A stretch of DNA of 64,000 nt, from contig JALCQR010000002.1 in NCBI GenBank assembly GCA_022651385.1, positions 268,547 through 332,546 on the forward strand. Reading direction: 5' to 3'. The notes under the pieces are model-generated. The model was not told where the DNA came from. It made no database searches and worked only from the letters and a program-made list of their open reading frames with translations. Position 1 is the first letter of the stretch; every line of letters starts with the position of its first letter. The translations under genes and the position numbers were made by a program. Positions 1-8,735 of this stretch are shown piece by piece. Source of the DNA: Clostridia bacterium (lineage in GTDB: Bacteria > Bacillota > Clostridia > Lachnospirales > Anaerotignaceae).

Positions 1-466
1 CAGCCGTTTTTTCACTTTCATTATCTATCTGCTCAACAGAGTCTACAGCTTTATTTATATCTGGCTTTATATCCATAAGAGCCTTTATTTCAGTTATATT
101 TCCTTTTATTATAGAAACATGAATTTTTTTTAGCAGTTCTTTAATATTTTTAATACGAAAATCAGACGCCGCAACCCCCACAGGGTCCAGTACAACCGGT
201 ATTCCTTTTTTATTGGCTTCCATTCCGGCTAAAAGCGCCGCTTTAAACCGCCTGTTGTCGGGAGTACCCATATTTAAAAGCAGTGAGTCTGCATTTTTCG
301 TTATATCGGCTACTTCTTCTATATCTGCAGCCATTATAGGCGCAGCACCAATTATTGTTGTTATCTCAGCACAAGCACTCATTGTTACATAGTTTGTAAT
401 CTGATGTACAACAGGTTTTGTCTGCCTGATTTTTTTCAAGTCATTACATAAACGCTGTGTATCCAT
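1..466 (-). CDS. thiM: Hydroxyethylthiazole kinase ThiM, partial (3' end outside window)
   Basis: Phosphorylates 4-methyl-5-(2-hydroxyethyl)thiazole in thiamine salvage. Reading the minus strand from ATG at 466 gives a protein starting MDTQRLCNDLKKIR, with the family features KPVVHQITNYVT near residue 18, NMGTP near residue 65 and VLDPVGVAASDFR near residue 92. The start is supported by a GGAG about 9 nt upstream, inside the end of thiW. It is the second gene behind the TPP riboswitch, directly after thiW. The coding region runs off the left edge after about 155 codons, so the C-terminal part is not visible. Confidence 0.93.
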   Translation of the reverse strand, partial: MDTQRLCNDLKKIRQTKPVVHQITNYVTMSACAEITTIIGAAPIMAADIEEVADITKNADSLLLNMGTPDNRRFKAALLAGMEANKKGIPVVLDPVGVAASDFRIKNIKELLKKIHVSIIKGNITEIKALMDIKPDINKAVDSVEQIDNESEKTA

Positions 467-469
467 TTT

Positions 470-967
470 TTATCTCCGATTATTATATTTTTCTCCAAGT
501 TTCAGTACAACAGAAGATTTTAATATTATAAGCGCTATTATGCTTCCGCCTACAGTGCTTAAAAGGAACGGAACAATATAAACAAAAGCACCTGTCTTTT
601 TGCCCATTACAAGAAGCGCTATAGGAAAAGCCACAAGTCCGCCCAATATTCCTGTGCCGAAAACCTCGCCCAAAGCACACAGATACTTGTTTTTTGTACG
701 CTTAAATACAATGCCTGCTATAAAAGCACCTATCATGCTTCCCGGAAACGCCAAAAGAGAACCTGTCTGCAAAATATTGCGCAAAAGCGATATACAAAAG
801 GCATTTAAAACAGCATATGACGGACCAAGGAGCACTGCCGAAAGTACATTTATAGTGTGCTGAACCGGAAAACATTTCGATGCCCCCACAGGTATGTATA
901 TTACATTTCCCGCAACCACTCCTATTGCCACAAACATAGCAGATATTGTAAGTTTTTTTGTTTTCAT
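470..967 (-). CDS. thiW: ThiW, thiazole-specific ECF transporter S component
   Basis: A hydrophobic protein of about 165 residues with roughly five or six membrane segments. It begins MKTKKLTISAMFVAIGVV and carries the GASKCFPVQHTINVLSAVLL stretch typical of ThiW, the substrate-binding subunit of an energy-coupling-factor transporter for the thiazole precursor. The ATG at 967 is preferred because AAGGAG lies about 9 nt upstream; a longer in-frame start near 1021 would fall inside the riboswitch terminator. Pairing with thiM and the TPP riboswitch supports import of thiazole for thiamine salvage. No ATPase or T component is in the window, so it presumably shares a general ECF module encoded elsewhere. 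Confidence 0.92.
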   Translation of the reverse strand: MKTKKLTISAMFVAIGVVAGNVIYIPVGASKCFPVQHTINVLSAVLLGPSYAVLNAFCISLLRNILQTGSLLAFPGSMIGAFIAGIVFKRTKNKYLCALGEVFGTGILGGLVAFPIALLVMGKKTGAFVYIVPFLLSTVGGSIIALIILKSSVVLKLGEKYNNRR

Positions 968-1009
968 TTTTTTGCTCTCCTTTTTATCTGCCTTCCTGTT
1001 GCGGTATTT

Positions 1010-1140
1010 AAAAAAGCGCAATCCAGTTTTGGATTGCGCCCACTAAAACCAATATTAACGCTTCCCTACGCAGGCATTATCCAATTCAGGTTATAAGGGT
1101 TAAAGGATTTCCTTTTCTCAGCCGTTTATAGGCACCCCCA
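1010..1140 (-). promoter_or_regulatory. TPP (THI-box) riboswitch with intrinsic terminator
   Basis: Read on the minus strand from 1140, the RNA has GGGGTGCC, then CTGAGA, then AACCTGA, then GGATAATGCCTGCGTAGGGA, which are the conserved elements of the thiamine pyrophosphate aptamer. It is followed by a perfect hairpin (arms GCGCAATCC and GGATTGCGC, 1016-1039) and a run of U residues (1010-1015). This is an off-switch by transcription termination placed just before thiW-thiM. Thiamine pyrophosphate should shut the operon down. Confidence 0.97.
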
Positions 1141-1193
1141 GCAGATATTTTATTTTTGTTTTAGAATACCACTATTTTAATTAAAAATCAATA

Positions 1194-3029
1194 CTAAGCC
1201 ACAACTTCATCATTAAGAAGTTTCATAAACTGCTCGCCTGTTATGGTTTCCTTCTCATAAAGATATTTTGAAAGCAAGTCAAGTTTTTCTCTGTTTTCCG
1301 TAAGAATTGCGCTTGCTTTTTTATGCTGTCTTTTTACTATTTCAATAACTTTTCTGTCTATAACTGTAGAAGTCTCATTGCTGCACATAAGGTCATAATC
1401 GCAGCTAAGATACTGGCCTTGGCATGATTCAAGAGCTACCATGTCAAAATCATCAGTCATACCGTAACGCGTTACAAGCGACCTTGCAAGTTTCGTGGCC
1501 TGTTCTATATCATTTGCCGCTCCTGTTGTAATGCTGTTAAATACTATTTCCTCAGCCGCACGGCCGCCGGCAAGAGTGGCTATTTTATTTTCTAATTCTA
1601 CCTTCGACATGAGGTTTTTCTGCTGCTGTTCAACCTGCATAGTATAACCTAAGGCACCCGAAGTACGAGGTATTATAGTTATTTTCTGTACAGGTGCAGA
1701 ATGGTCCTGAAGTGCAGCCACAAGCGCATGTCCTATTTCATGATATGCTACTATATGTTTTTCTTCGTCTGAAAGTATAGCGTTCTTTTTCTGGTATCCC
1801 GCTATAACAACTTCCACGCTCTCCTCAAGGTCACTTTGTGACACCGCTTTTCTGCCGTGCCTTACAGCACCAAGCGCAGCTTCGTTTATCATATTCGCAA
1901 GTTCCGCTCCTGAAGCACCGCTGGCCATTTTTGCTATAGTTGAAAAGTCACAGCTGTCATCTATTTTTACCTTTTTAGCATGAAGTTTTAATATGCTTAT
2001 TCTTCCCTGAAGGTCCGGAAGCTCAACAGGAACACGTCTGTCAAAACGTCCCGGTCTTAAAAGAGCCGGGTCTAAAATTTCTGGCCTGTTTGTAGCAGCA
2101 AGTATTATTACGCCCTTTGTAGCGTCAAAGCCGTCCATTTCCGTAAGGAGTTGATTAAGCGTCTGTTCCCGCTCATCATTTCCCGCAATACCTTTTGAGT
2201 CTCTCTTTTTGCCTATTGTGTCTATCTCATCAATAAATACTATACACGGCGCTTTTTCGGATGCCTGTTTAAAAAGGTCACGCACCTTGCTTGCACCCAT
2301 ACCTACAAACATTTCTACAAATTCACTTCCGGCTATTGAGAAAAACGGCACAGATGCCTCTCCGGCAACCGCTTTTGCCAAAAGTGTTTTACCTGTTCCC
2401 GGAGGGCCCACAAGAAGCACACCTTTAGGCATTTTTGCTCCGACTTCCTCATACTTCATTGGATTATGTAAAAAATCCACAACTTCCTGAAGATTTTCCT
2501 TTGCCTCATCTTCACCCGCTACATCACAAAACTTTATTCCGGACTTGTCCTCCACATACATTTTGGCACCGGACCGGTTATTGCCGAAAATCATAGAGTT
2601 CGGCGATATTCCGCCCCCCATTTTCTTTGCCATGTTTCTCATGAAAAACTTCCATATAAAATAGAATATTACAGCCGGAAGCACCCAATTTGTAAGAAAC
2701 GATGTCAAAGCATTTGTTTTCTGAACAACTCGGTCAAATTTTACTCCTGCTTTATATAGTCTGTCCACAAGATTTGCATCATTAAACGTTGCAGTGCTGT
2801 ACAAATTTTGACTCTTATCCACAAAATATATTTCGTTATCATGCATTTCAACAGTATCAAGCTTTTTTTCATTAAGCATAGTAAGAAATGTACCGTAATC
2901 CACATTTTGTATTTTGTTTTTTACCATACGAGGAAAAACCAATACATTTAAAAGCAAAATTGCCACCAAAACTATAACATAATAGTAAAGCGCGGTTTTT
3001 TTCCCCTCTGGTTCTTTAATTTCTTTCAT
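1194..3029 (-). CDS. ftsH: ATP-dependent zinc metalloprotease FtsH
   Basis: Membrane-anchored AAA+ protease that degrades misfolded or regulated membrane and cytosolic proteins. The 611 residues show two N-terminal membrane segments (about 12-34 and 108-130), Walker A GPPGTGKT at 208-215, Walker B IVFIDEID at 263-270, the arginine-finger region near 325-331, the zinc motif HEIGH at 430-434 and a third metal ligand in TGAANDIEQ (D507). Length is normal for the family. An AAAGGA lies about 11 nt before the ATG. It sits outside its common tilS-hpt context; neighbours are the thiamine genes and uspA. Confidence 0.97.
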   Translation of the reverse strand: MKEIKEPEGKKTALYYYVIVLVAILLLNVLVFPRMVKNKIQNVDYGTFLTMLNEKKLDTVEMHDNEIYFVDKSQNLYSTATFNDANLVDRLYKAGVKFDRVVQKTNALTSFLTNWVLPAVIFYFIWKFFMRNMAKKMGGGISPNSMIFGNNRSGAKMYVEDKSGIKFCDVAGEDEAKENLQEVVDFLHNPMKYEEVGAKMPKGVLLVGPPGTGKTLLAKAVAGEASVPFFSIAGSEFVEMFVGMGASKVRDLFKQASEKAPCIVFIDEIDTIGKKRDSKGIAGNDEREQTLNQLLTEMDGFDATKGVIILAATNRPEILDPALLRPGRFDRRVPVELPDLQGRISILKLHAKKVKIDDSCDFSTIAKMASGASGAELANMINEAALGAVRHGRKAVSQSDLEESVEVVIAGYQKKNAILSDEEKHIVAYHEIGHALVAALQDHSAPVQKITIIPRTSGALGYTMQVEQQQKNLMSKVELENKIATLAGGRAAEEIVFNSITTGAANDIEQATKLARSLVTRYGMTDDFDMVALESCQGQYLSCDYDLMCSNETSTVIDRKVIEIVKRQHKKASAILTENREKLDLLSKYLYEKETITGEQFMKLLNDEVVA

Positions 3030-3133
3030 AGGACTTCATTCCTTTCTTGAAATGAATTTTCTAAGCTATTATTTATATTTTTTTAATTATAATACAAAAT
3101 CAATAATTAGTGGTGAACAAAACGTAAATAAAA

Positions 3134-3176
3134 TAAAAAAAGCCCCAAAACGGGGTTAGGCCGCTTTCGCGGCCCT
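3134..3176 (-). terminator. Rho-independent terminator after uspA
   Basis: On the minus strand a first hairpin GGCCGC-gaaa-GCGGCC is followed by a second, CCCC-GTTTT-GGGG, and a run of seven U residues. It lies about 50 nt past the uspA stop and separates uspA from ftsH. Confidence 0.8.
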
Positions 3177-3221
3177 ATAGAGATAGTGAGATTATGAAAA
3201 ATAGATTGTTTTATGCATAAT

Positions 3222-3635
3222 TTAAAAATCTTTTTCCGGAACTATCATTACTATACACGGCGCATTTTTTACAACACTTGATGTTACCGAACCAAGCACT
3301 CTCTTAAACGCCGTCTTTGTTGATTTTGTCATTACTATTGCATGTGCCTTTATATTCTCAGCGTAATGTATTATTTCTTCTGAAGCACTTTTACCCACAA
3401 GTACCTCTTTCTTTATTTTATATCCCTCAAGTATTGAGGCAGCTTTATTGATTATAGGCATTGATTCACGGTCAACCTTAGCCATATTGTAATCTTTTTC
3501 AAGCATGGCCTCGTAATCTTCTCTAACAGTAACAACGTATACTTCGCATTCATCAGCACTATAAAGTTTTTTTACAAGCTCAGCGGCTTTCATGCTTCTT
3601 GGAGTACCATCTACCGGCAATAATACCTTCTTCAT
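3222..3635 (-). CDS. Universal stress protein, UspA family
   Basis: Small cytoplasmic Rossmann-like protein of 137 residues beginning MKKVLLPVDGTPRSMKAAEL. It ends with the typical nucleotide-loop region FKRVLGSVTSSVVKNAPCIV. The first glycine of the usual ATP-binding pattern is replaced (MTKST where many family members have GSRG), so ATP binding is uncertain. The start at 3635 is set by AAGGAGG 9 nt upstream; the frame is open further upstream but without a ribosome site. It appears to be a single-gene transcript bounded by its own promoter and terminator. Confidence 0.9.
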   Translation of the reverse strand: MKKVLLPVDGTPRSMKAAELVKKLYSADECEVYVVTVREDYEAMLEKDYNMAKVDRESMPIINKAASILEGYKIKKEVLVGKSASEEIIHYAENIKAHAIVMTKSTKTAFKRVLGSVTSSVVKNAPCIVMIVPEKDF

Positions 3636-3802
3636 AAAAAACAACCTCCTTGCTGTTTTTAAACTGCAACCATTTACAGCTATATTTGAAATCAATTTCC
3701 ACAGGAAACGCATTTCTATTTAACCAGGGGGAATCCTGCGGAAATAAAATTATTAAATATCTCTTTAAGAGATATTATCTTCTAATTTCATCTTATGTTT
3801 TT

Positions 3803-3831
3803 ATTATACAATATTGTACTATACAGGTCAA
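3803..3831 (-). promoter_or_regulatory. uspA promoter with palindromic operator in the spacer
   Basis: Minus strand TTGACC, 17-nt spacer, TATAAT. A perfect 12-bp palindrome TACAATATTGTA (3807-3818) lies in the spacer and touches the -10, a typical repressor position. Transcription from here gives a leader of about 160 nt before uspA, containing a strong inverted repeat (AATATCTCTT/AAGAGATATT, about 3754-3774). The repeat TTGTACTATA occurs twice on the plus strand, at 3814 and 3899. The rest of 3636-3999 shows no gene. Confidence 0.6.
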
Positions 3832-3951
3832 TAATAAAATCAAATATTTTCCATTAATATTGTGTTTTTCGACATAATAATATAAATTTGTTCATAGATT
3901 GTACTATAGTGATTATTGCTGCACAATATTTTATACAACGTATTTTATTAT

Positions 3952-3985
3952 AAAAAAACGGCAGACACAAATTATGTGACTGCCG
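3952..3985 (-). terminator. Terminator after putP
   Basis: Minus-strand hairpin with arms CGGCAGTCACA (3975-3985) and TGTGTCTGCCG (3959-3969), one mismatch, followed by seven U residues. It lies 15 nt past the putP stop codon. Confidence 0.85.
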
Positions 3986-3999
3986 GATTTACTATATAA

Positions 4000-5532
4000 T
4001 TAATTATTAACTTTATCAAATTCATCAGTAATTTCTTCTGAAGGTGGAGATGTAACAAGACTTACTACAACTATAGCAATACATGCACATATAAACGCCG
4101 GAAGAAGCTCATATATATTCCATGCGCCACCAATTGGTCTTATACAATATTTCCAAACAAATACCATAACACCTCCGACAATCATACCAGCAAGAGCACC
4201 GTTTTTATTTGACCTTCTCCAAAACAGGGCAAAAAGCACAACCGGACCAAAAGATGCTCCAAAGCCCGCCCATGCAAATGACACTATTCCAAATACAGAG
4301 CTGTTTGGGTTTCTGGCAATTATAACGCCAATTACCGCTATTACAAATAGTGTGCCTCTGGCAACAAGCATTGTATGTTTACTGTCAAGCTTAAGACCAA
4401 AAACTTCATCAAGTATATTTTTGGATACAGCAGATGATGCCGCAAGAAGCTGTGAATCCGCAGTAGACATTGTTGAAGCAAGTATCCCGGCAAGTATAAG
4501 ACCGGCTATAAGTGCAGGTATTATTCCGTATGTACTTAAAAGAGCAGAAATTTTCACAATTATGGTTTCTGAGGCAGAACCTTTTAGCACATCAATTGCT
4601 CCGGCGTTTGACATACCAAGTCCGACAATACCAATCATTATTGCCACGCACATTGATATAACTACCCATACCGACGCTATTCTTCTTGAAAGAGTAAGCT
4701 TTTTTTCATCCTCAATTGCCATAAAACGAAGAAGTATATGAGGCATACCGAAATATCCAAGCCCCCATGCCAAAGTTGATATTATTGTTAAAAAACCATA
4801 AGGCGCCGACGCTTTCGAAGACACATCATATACAGCACTCATACTCAGGTATCCAGGCAGAGCTTTTGCGTTTTCCACAACCGCTTCAAAACCTCCTGCC
4901 GAATGTATACCAAATATAAGCACTATAAAAAGTGCTATTGTCATTATTATACTTTGAAAAAAATCTGTTGTGCTTGCTGCAAGAAAGCCGCCCAACGTAG
5001 TGTATCCAACAATTATTATTGCGCTTATTATCATAGCAGGAAAATAATCAACACCAAAAAGGCTTGCAAAAAGTTTGCCGCATGCCGCAAAACCAGATGC
5101 AGTATACGGAACAAAGAAAATTATAATTATAAGAGCAGAAAATATCATAAGAGCCTTGCTTTTGTCACGATACCTATTTGTAAAAAAGTCAGGAATAGTT
5201 ATAGAGTTTCCGGCAACTATAGAATATTTTCTTATTTTTTTAGCAACTATGAGCCAGTTAAGATATGTACCTACGGCAAGGCCTATGGCTGTCCATCCGG
5301 CATCGGCTATACCTGAAAGATATGCAACTCCCGGAAGGCCCATAAGCAGCCAACTTGACATATCCGAGGCTTCGGCGCTCATTGCCGTTACAAAAGGCCC
5401 CAGCTTCCTTCCTCCAAGATAAAAATCATCGGCTGTTTTATTCTTGTTTGAACATCTAAAACCTATAGCAATAACAACAACAAGATATGCTACTATAGAT
5501 ATCATTATAAATATCGAACTTGAAACTACCAT
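4000..5532 (-). CDS. putP: Sodium/solute symporter of the SSS family, probable sodium/proline symporter PutP
   Basis: A 510-residue protein with about 13 hydrophobic segments. Family features include FYLGGRKLGPFVTAMSAEAS near residue 36, MGLPGVAYLSG, and a central ILASTMSTADSQLLAASSA stretch typical of the PutP sodium/proline branch. It would import proline with sodium across the cytoplasmic membrane; other amino-acid substrates are possible. A GGGGG lies 12-13 nt before the ATG. It forms its own unit with a promoter at 5598-5626 and terminator at 3952-3985. Confidence 0.88.
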   Translation of the reverse strand: MVVSSSIFIMISIVAYLVVVIAIGFRCSNKNKTADDFYLGGRKLGPFVTAMSAEASDMSSWLLMGLPGVAYLSGIADAGWTAIGLAVGTYLNWLIVAKKIRKYSIVAGNSITIPDFFTNRYRDKSKALMIFSALIIIIFFVPYTASGFAACGKLFASLFGVDYFPAMIISAIIIVGYTTLGGFLAASTTDFFQSIIMTIALFIVLIFGIHSAGGFEAVVENAKALPGYLSMSAVYDVSSKASAPYGFLTIISTLAWGLGYFGMPHILLRFMAIEDEKKLTLSRRIASVWVVISMCVAIMIGIVGLGMSNAGAIDVLKGSASETIIVKISALLSTYGIIPALIAGLILAGILASTMSTADSQLLAASSAVSKNILDEVFGLKLDSKHTMLVARGTLFVIAVIGVIIARNPNSSVFGIVSFAWAGFGASFGPVVLFALFWRRSNKNGALAGMIVGGVMVFVWKYCIRPIGGAWNIYELLPAFICACIAIVVVSLVTSPPSEEITDEFDKVNN

Positions 5533-5597
5533 TGTTAATATGAACCCCCTGTCTATGACTTTGCAAAAATTTCCATATTTATCAACACAGTCAATTA

Positions 5598-5626
5598 ATA
5601 GTACTCTTTTCGTTATTTCTTTACAA
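5598..5626 (-). promoter_or_regulatory. Candidate putP promoter
   Basis: Minus strand TTGTAA, 17-nt spacer, TACTAT, placing the transcript start about 60 nt upstream of the putP ATG. Identified by eye from spacing and hexamer match only. Confidence 0.45.
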
Positions 5627-6043
5627 TCTTCATTTTATTGCCGCAAAACATAGACATTATACCATAAAATTTATTAGACTGAAATACAGAATATAGTTTA
5701 GACTTTATTCTATATTCTTTGATATATATTTTTGCTTTTTCTTTATTTTACTATATTTATTACTCATACTTATATTGATATTAAAGACAGACAAAACAAA
5801 ATACAGTTAAATAGCTAAACATAGGAAATTTTTAAGAGGTGTAAAATCTGTAAATAAATCATGATTATATAGCATATTTACAACAAAATCCCCTGCTTCT
5901 CTTTTAAATTTAAAGAAATGCAAGGGATTTTATTGTGCTCGGTGCAATACGATGAGATTTAATTGACCGGTAACATTGTGATATTTTAATTTGTTGTTTC
6001 CTCATGTGTTTTAAGCAAATTATTAATCTGCATCCACCTATGT
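5627..6043. other. Gene-free AT-rich stretch between putP and malic enzyme
   Basis: No convincing coding frame is seen. Near 5888-5934 an interrupted inverted repeat (AAATCCCCTGC and GCAAGGGATTT arms) with adjoining T-rich sequence may act as a terminator for the aspA-fumC-malic enzyme operon, which ends at 6044. Confidence 0.4.
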
Positions 6044-7216
6044 TTAAATTCTTGCCACACCGCTCTTGCGAGCAGCATCCGCAACAGCAGAAGCAACAGC
6101 ATCCTTTACTCTGCAATCAAAAGCTGCCGGCAAAATATAGTCAGCATTCAGTTCCTCGTCAGACACCAGGCCAGCCAGTGCATAAGCAGCAGCAATTTTC
6201 ATCTCATCATTAATTTCAGAAGCTCTAACATCTAATGCCCCACGGAAGATTCCCGGAAATGCCAGCACGTTATTAACCTGGTTAGGATAATCGCTGCGGC
6301 CTGTGGATACTACAGCAGCACCGCCTGCTTTAGCTTCTTCCGGAAAGATTTCCGGTGTAGGGTTGGCACAGGCAAAAATTATAGCGTCACTGTTCATTGT
6401 CTGTACAATCTCTTTATTCAGTGTACCAGGCGCCGACACCCCAATGAATACATCCGCACCATGAATAACTTCGGCCAGTGTACCAGCCTCCTTATTCAGA
6501 TTCGTGACTTGTGCAAGTTCCTCCTTAATGGGGTTCAGACCCTCCCGCCCAGCATAAATAGCACCCTTGCGGTCAGTCATAATAACATTTCTAAGGCCCA
6601 TGCTCATAAGCAGTTTGATAATTGCGATGCCTGCTGCTCCCGCACCAGAAGTGACAATCTTTATATCTTTGATATTTTTTCCAACAAGCTTCAGTGCATT
6701 CAGAAGACCAGCTAATGTAATAACTGCGGTACCATGTTGGTCATCATGAAAAATAGGAATGTCACAGCGTTCTTTTAGCTTTTTTTCAATTTCAAAACAA
6801 CGCGGTGCAGAAATGTCCTCCAGATTTACTCCGCCAAAAGAACCTGCCAAAAGGGCAACTGTATTTACAATATCATCTACGTTCTTGCTTCGTATACACA
6901 GAGGAATAGCATCTACATCCCCAAAAGCCTTAAATAAGACACATTTTCCTTCCATGACAGGCATTCCGGCCTCAGGGCCAATGTCACCCAAGCCCAGAAC
7001 CGCAGAACCGTCTGTAACAACTGCTACAGTATTCCAGCGGCGTGTTAACTCATAGCTTTTGCTGATATCCTTCTGGATTTCCAGACACGGCTGAGCAACC
7101 CCTGGGGTATAAGCCAAGGACAGTGCTTCCTTGCTGTCTACTGATGCACGCGCTTTGACTTCAATTTTGCCCTTAAGCTTATAGTGCATTTTTAATGATT
7201 CAGATGCATAATCCAT
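6044..7216 (-). CDS. NAD(P)-dependent malic enzyme
   Basis: Oxidatively decarboxylates malate to pyruvate. The 390-residue length fits the short bacterial malic enzymes. Visible motifs are SLAYTPGVAQPC (residues 33-44), the metal-site stretch FHDDQHGTA (156-164), the dinucleotide loop SGAGAAGIAI (190-199) and CANPTPEIFPEEA near 285. The ATG has GGAG 8-9 nt upstream. It is the last gene after aspA and fumC on the same strand (95-nt gap to fumC), completing aspartate to pyruvate conversion. NAD versus NADP preference cannot be read from the sequence. Confidence 0.95.
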   Translation of the reverse strand: MDYASESLKMHYKLKGKIEVKARASVDSKEALSLAYTPGVAQPCLEIQKDISKSYELTRRWNTVAVVTDGSAVLGLGDIGPEAGMPVMEGKCVLFKAFGDVDAIPLCIRSKNVDDIVNTVALLAGSFGGVNLEDISAPRCFEIEKKLKERCDIPIFHDDQHGTAVITLAGLLNALKLVGKNIKDIKIVTSGAGAAGIAIIKLLMSMGLRNVIMTDRKGAIYAGREGLNPIKEELAQVTNLNKEAGTLAEVIHGADVFIGVSAPGTLNKEIVQTMNSDAIIFACANPTPEIFPEEAKAGGAAVVSTGRSDYPNQVNNVLAFPGIFRGALDVRASEINDEMKIAAAYALAGLVSDEELNADYILPAAFDCRVKDAVASAVADAARKSGVARI

Positions 7217-7311
7217 TATATCGACTCCATTCTTTTTATTTGCTATTGTATATCCGCTAAATTATAATTAACCAACATTATAAGAATAACCATGGCAGAG
7301 AGTTGTTTGAC

Positions 7312-8676
7312 TCAGACCATCTTTTCAGGTTTTACAAGCTTGTCGAATTCGTTGTCTGTTAACAGGCCAAGATGTAACACAGCTTCTTTTAGTGACAGAT
7401 TTTTTTTATAGGCAAGCAGAGATGCCTGTGCCGCGTTTTCATAGCCAATAGCACTGTTGAGACATGTAGCCAGCATCAGAGAACGGTGAAGATTCCGTTC
7501 CATAGTATCTCTATTTGCAACAATACCCCGCAGACAGCGCATTTCAAAGGAATTAATAGAGTCGCTGAGAATTCGGGCAGAATGCAGATAATTGAGAATA
7601 ATCACCGGCATAAACACGTTAAGCTGGAAATTGCCTTGAGATGCAGCAATGCCCACAGCTGTATCATTTGCCATAACCTGAACTGCGACCATAGTCACAG
7701 ATTCGCACTGCGTAGGATTTATCTTACCTGGCATAATGGAAGAACCGGGCTCATTTTCAGGAATTTTAATTTCCCCAATGCCGCAGCGAGGCCCGCTGGA
7801 CAGCCAGCGCACATCATTAGCAATTTTCATCATATTAGCAGCAAGAGCTTTTAAGGCTCCGTGGGAGAAAACGAGAGCATCCTTTGATGTGAGCGCATGG
7901 AACTTGTTTGGATCTGTACAAAACGGAAGACCGGTTAATTCTGAAATTGAAGCCGCAACAGACGCATCAAAACCCGCAGGCGCATTGATACCTGTTCCGA
8001 CTGCTGTACCTCCAAGTGCAAGCTTATATAGTCCAGTGCAGGAAGACTGTATCTGTTCCAATGAATTTTCTAACATCCCACGCCATCCGGAAATCTCCTG
8101 AGAGAAACGAATGGGCGTAGCATCCTGTAAATGCGTTCTTCCAATTTTAATTATATCACTGTTCTGTTCCTCAAGTTTCTTGCATGTGGAAATAATGTTT
8201 TTAAGCGCCGGGATAAGATTTGCCTGCAATATCTTTACTGCCGAAATATGCATAGCTGTAGGAAAGGTATCATTTGAACTTTGCGACATATTGACTGTGT
8301 CATTTGGATGAAGCAGAATTTCCCCCGCAATCTCATTGCCACGGTTAGAGATTACTTCATTGACATTCATGTTGGTCTGGGTTCCGCTTCCGGTTTGCCA
8401 TACAGACAGCGGAAAATGCTCATCCAACTTTCCCAATAAAATTTCGTCACAAACCTGTGAAATTAACTGACAGCGTTCTTCATCCAGTTTTCCCATTTTG
8501 CAATTCGTGACCGCAGCCGCTTTTTTTAGAATTGCAAATGCATAAATAACTTCCATTGGCATTTTATCGTTACCAATGGGGAAATTCTGAAAACTGCGCT
8601 GTGTCTGCGCTCCCCAATAACGGTTGCTTGGAACATCAACCTGTCCAAGCGCATCATGTTCTTTTCGAAATTTCAT
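7312..8676 (-). CDS. fumC: Fumarate hydratase, class II
   Basis: Hydrates fumarate to malate. The 454-residue protein has the class II hallmarks SGTQTNMN (97-104), SSNDTFPT (133-140), the catalytic-site GRTHLQDATP (179-188) and the superfamily signature GSSIMPGKINP (311-321). ATG at 8676 is chosen because GGGGAG stands 11 nt upstream; an in-frame TTG seven codons earlier would place that site inside the gene. It sits 59 nt after aspA, so the product of AspA is its substrate. Class II enzymes lack the oxygen-labile Fe-S cluster of class I. Confidence 0.95.
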   Translation of the reverse strand: MKFRKEHDALGQVDVPSNRYWGAQTQRSFQNFPIGNDKMPMEVIYAFAILKKAAAVTNCKMGKLDEERCQLISQVCDEILLGKLDEHFPLSVWQTGSGTQTNMNVNEVISNRGNEIAGEILLHPNDTVNMSQSSNDTFPTAMHISAVKILQANLIPALKNIISTCKKLEEQNSDIIKIGRTHLQDATPIRFSQEISGWRGMLENSLEQIQSSCTGLYKLALGGTAVGTGINAPAGFDASVAASISELTGLPFCTDPNKFHALTSKDALVFSHGALKALAANMMKIANDVRWLSSGPRCGIGEIKIPENEPGSSIMPGKINPTQCESVTMVAVQVMANDTAVGIAASQGNFQLNVFMPVIILNYLHSARILSDSINSFEMRCLRGIVANRDTMERNLHRSLMLATCLNSAIGYENAAQASLLAYKKNLSLKEAVLHLGLLTDNEFDKLVKPEKMV

Positions 8677-8735
8677 ATAAATAAATTCTCCCCTCAATGC
8701 CTAATTCACAGGCGATTAAATATAAATATTCGTTA

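Noticed and set aside
4903..5316. 137-codon plus-strand frame inside putP
   Set aside because: Antisense to a clear symporter gene, Lys/Tyr/Cys-rich and without homology-like features.
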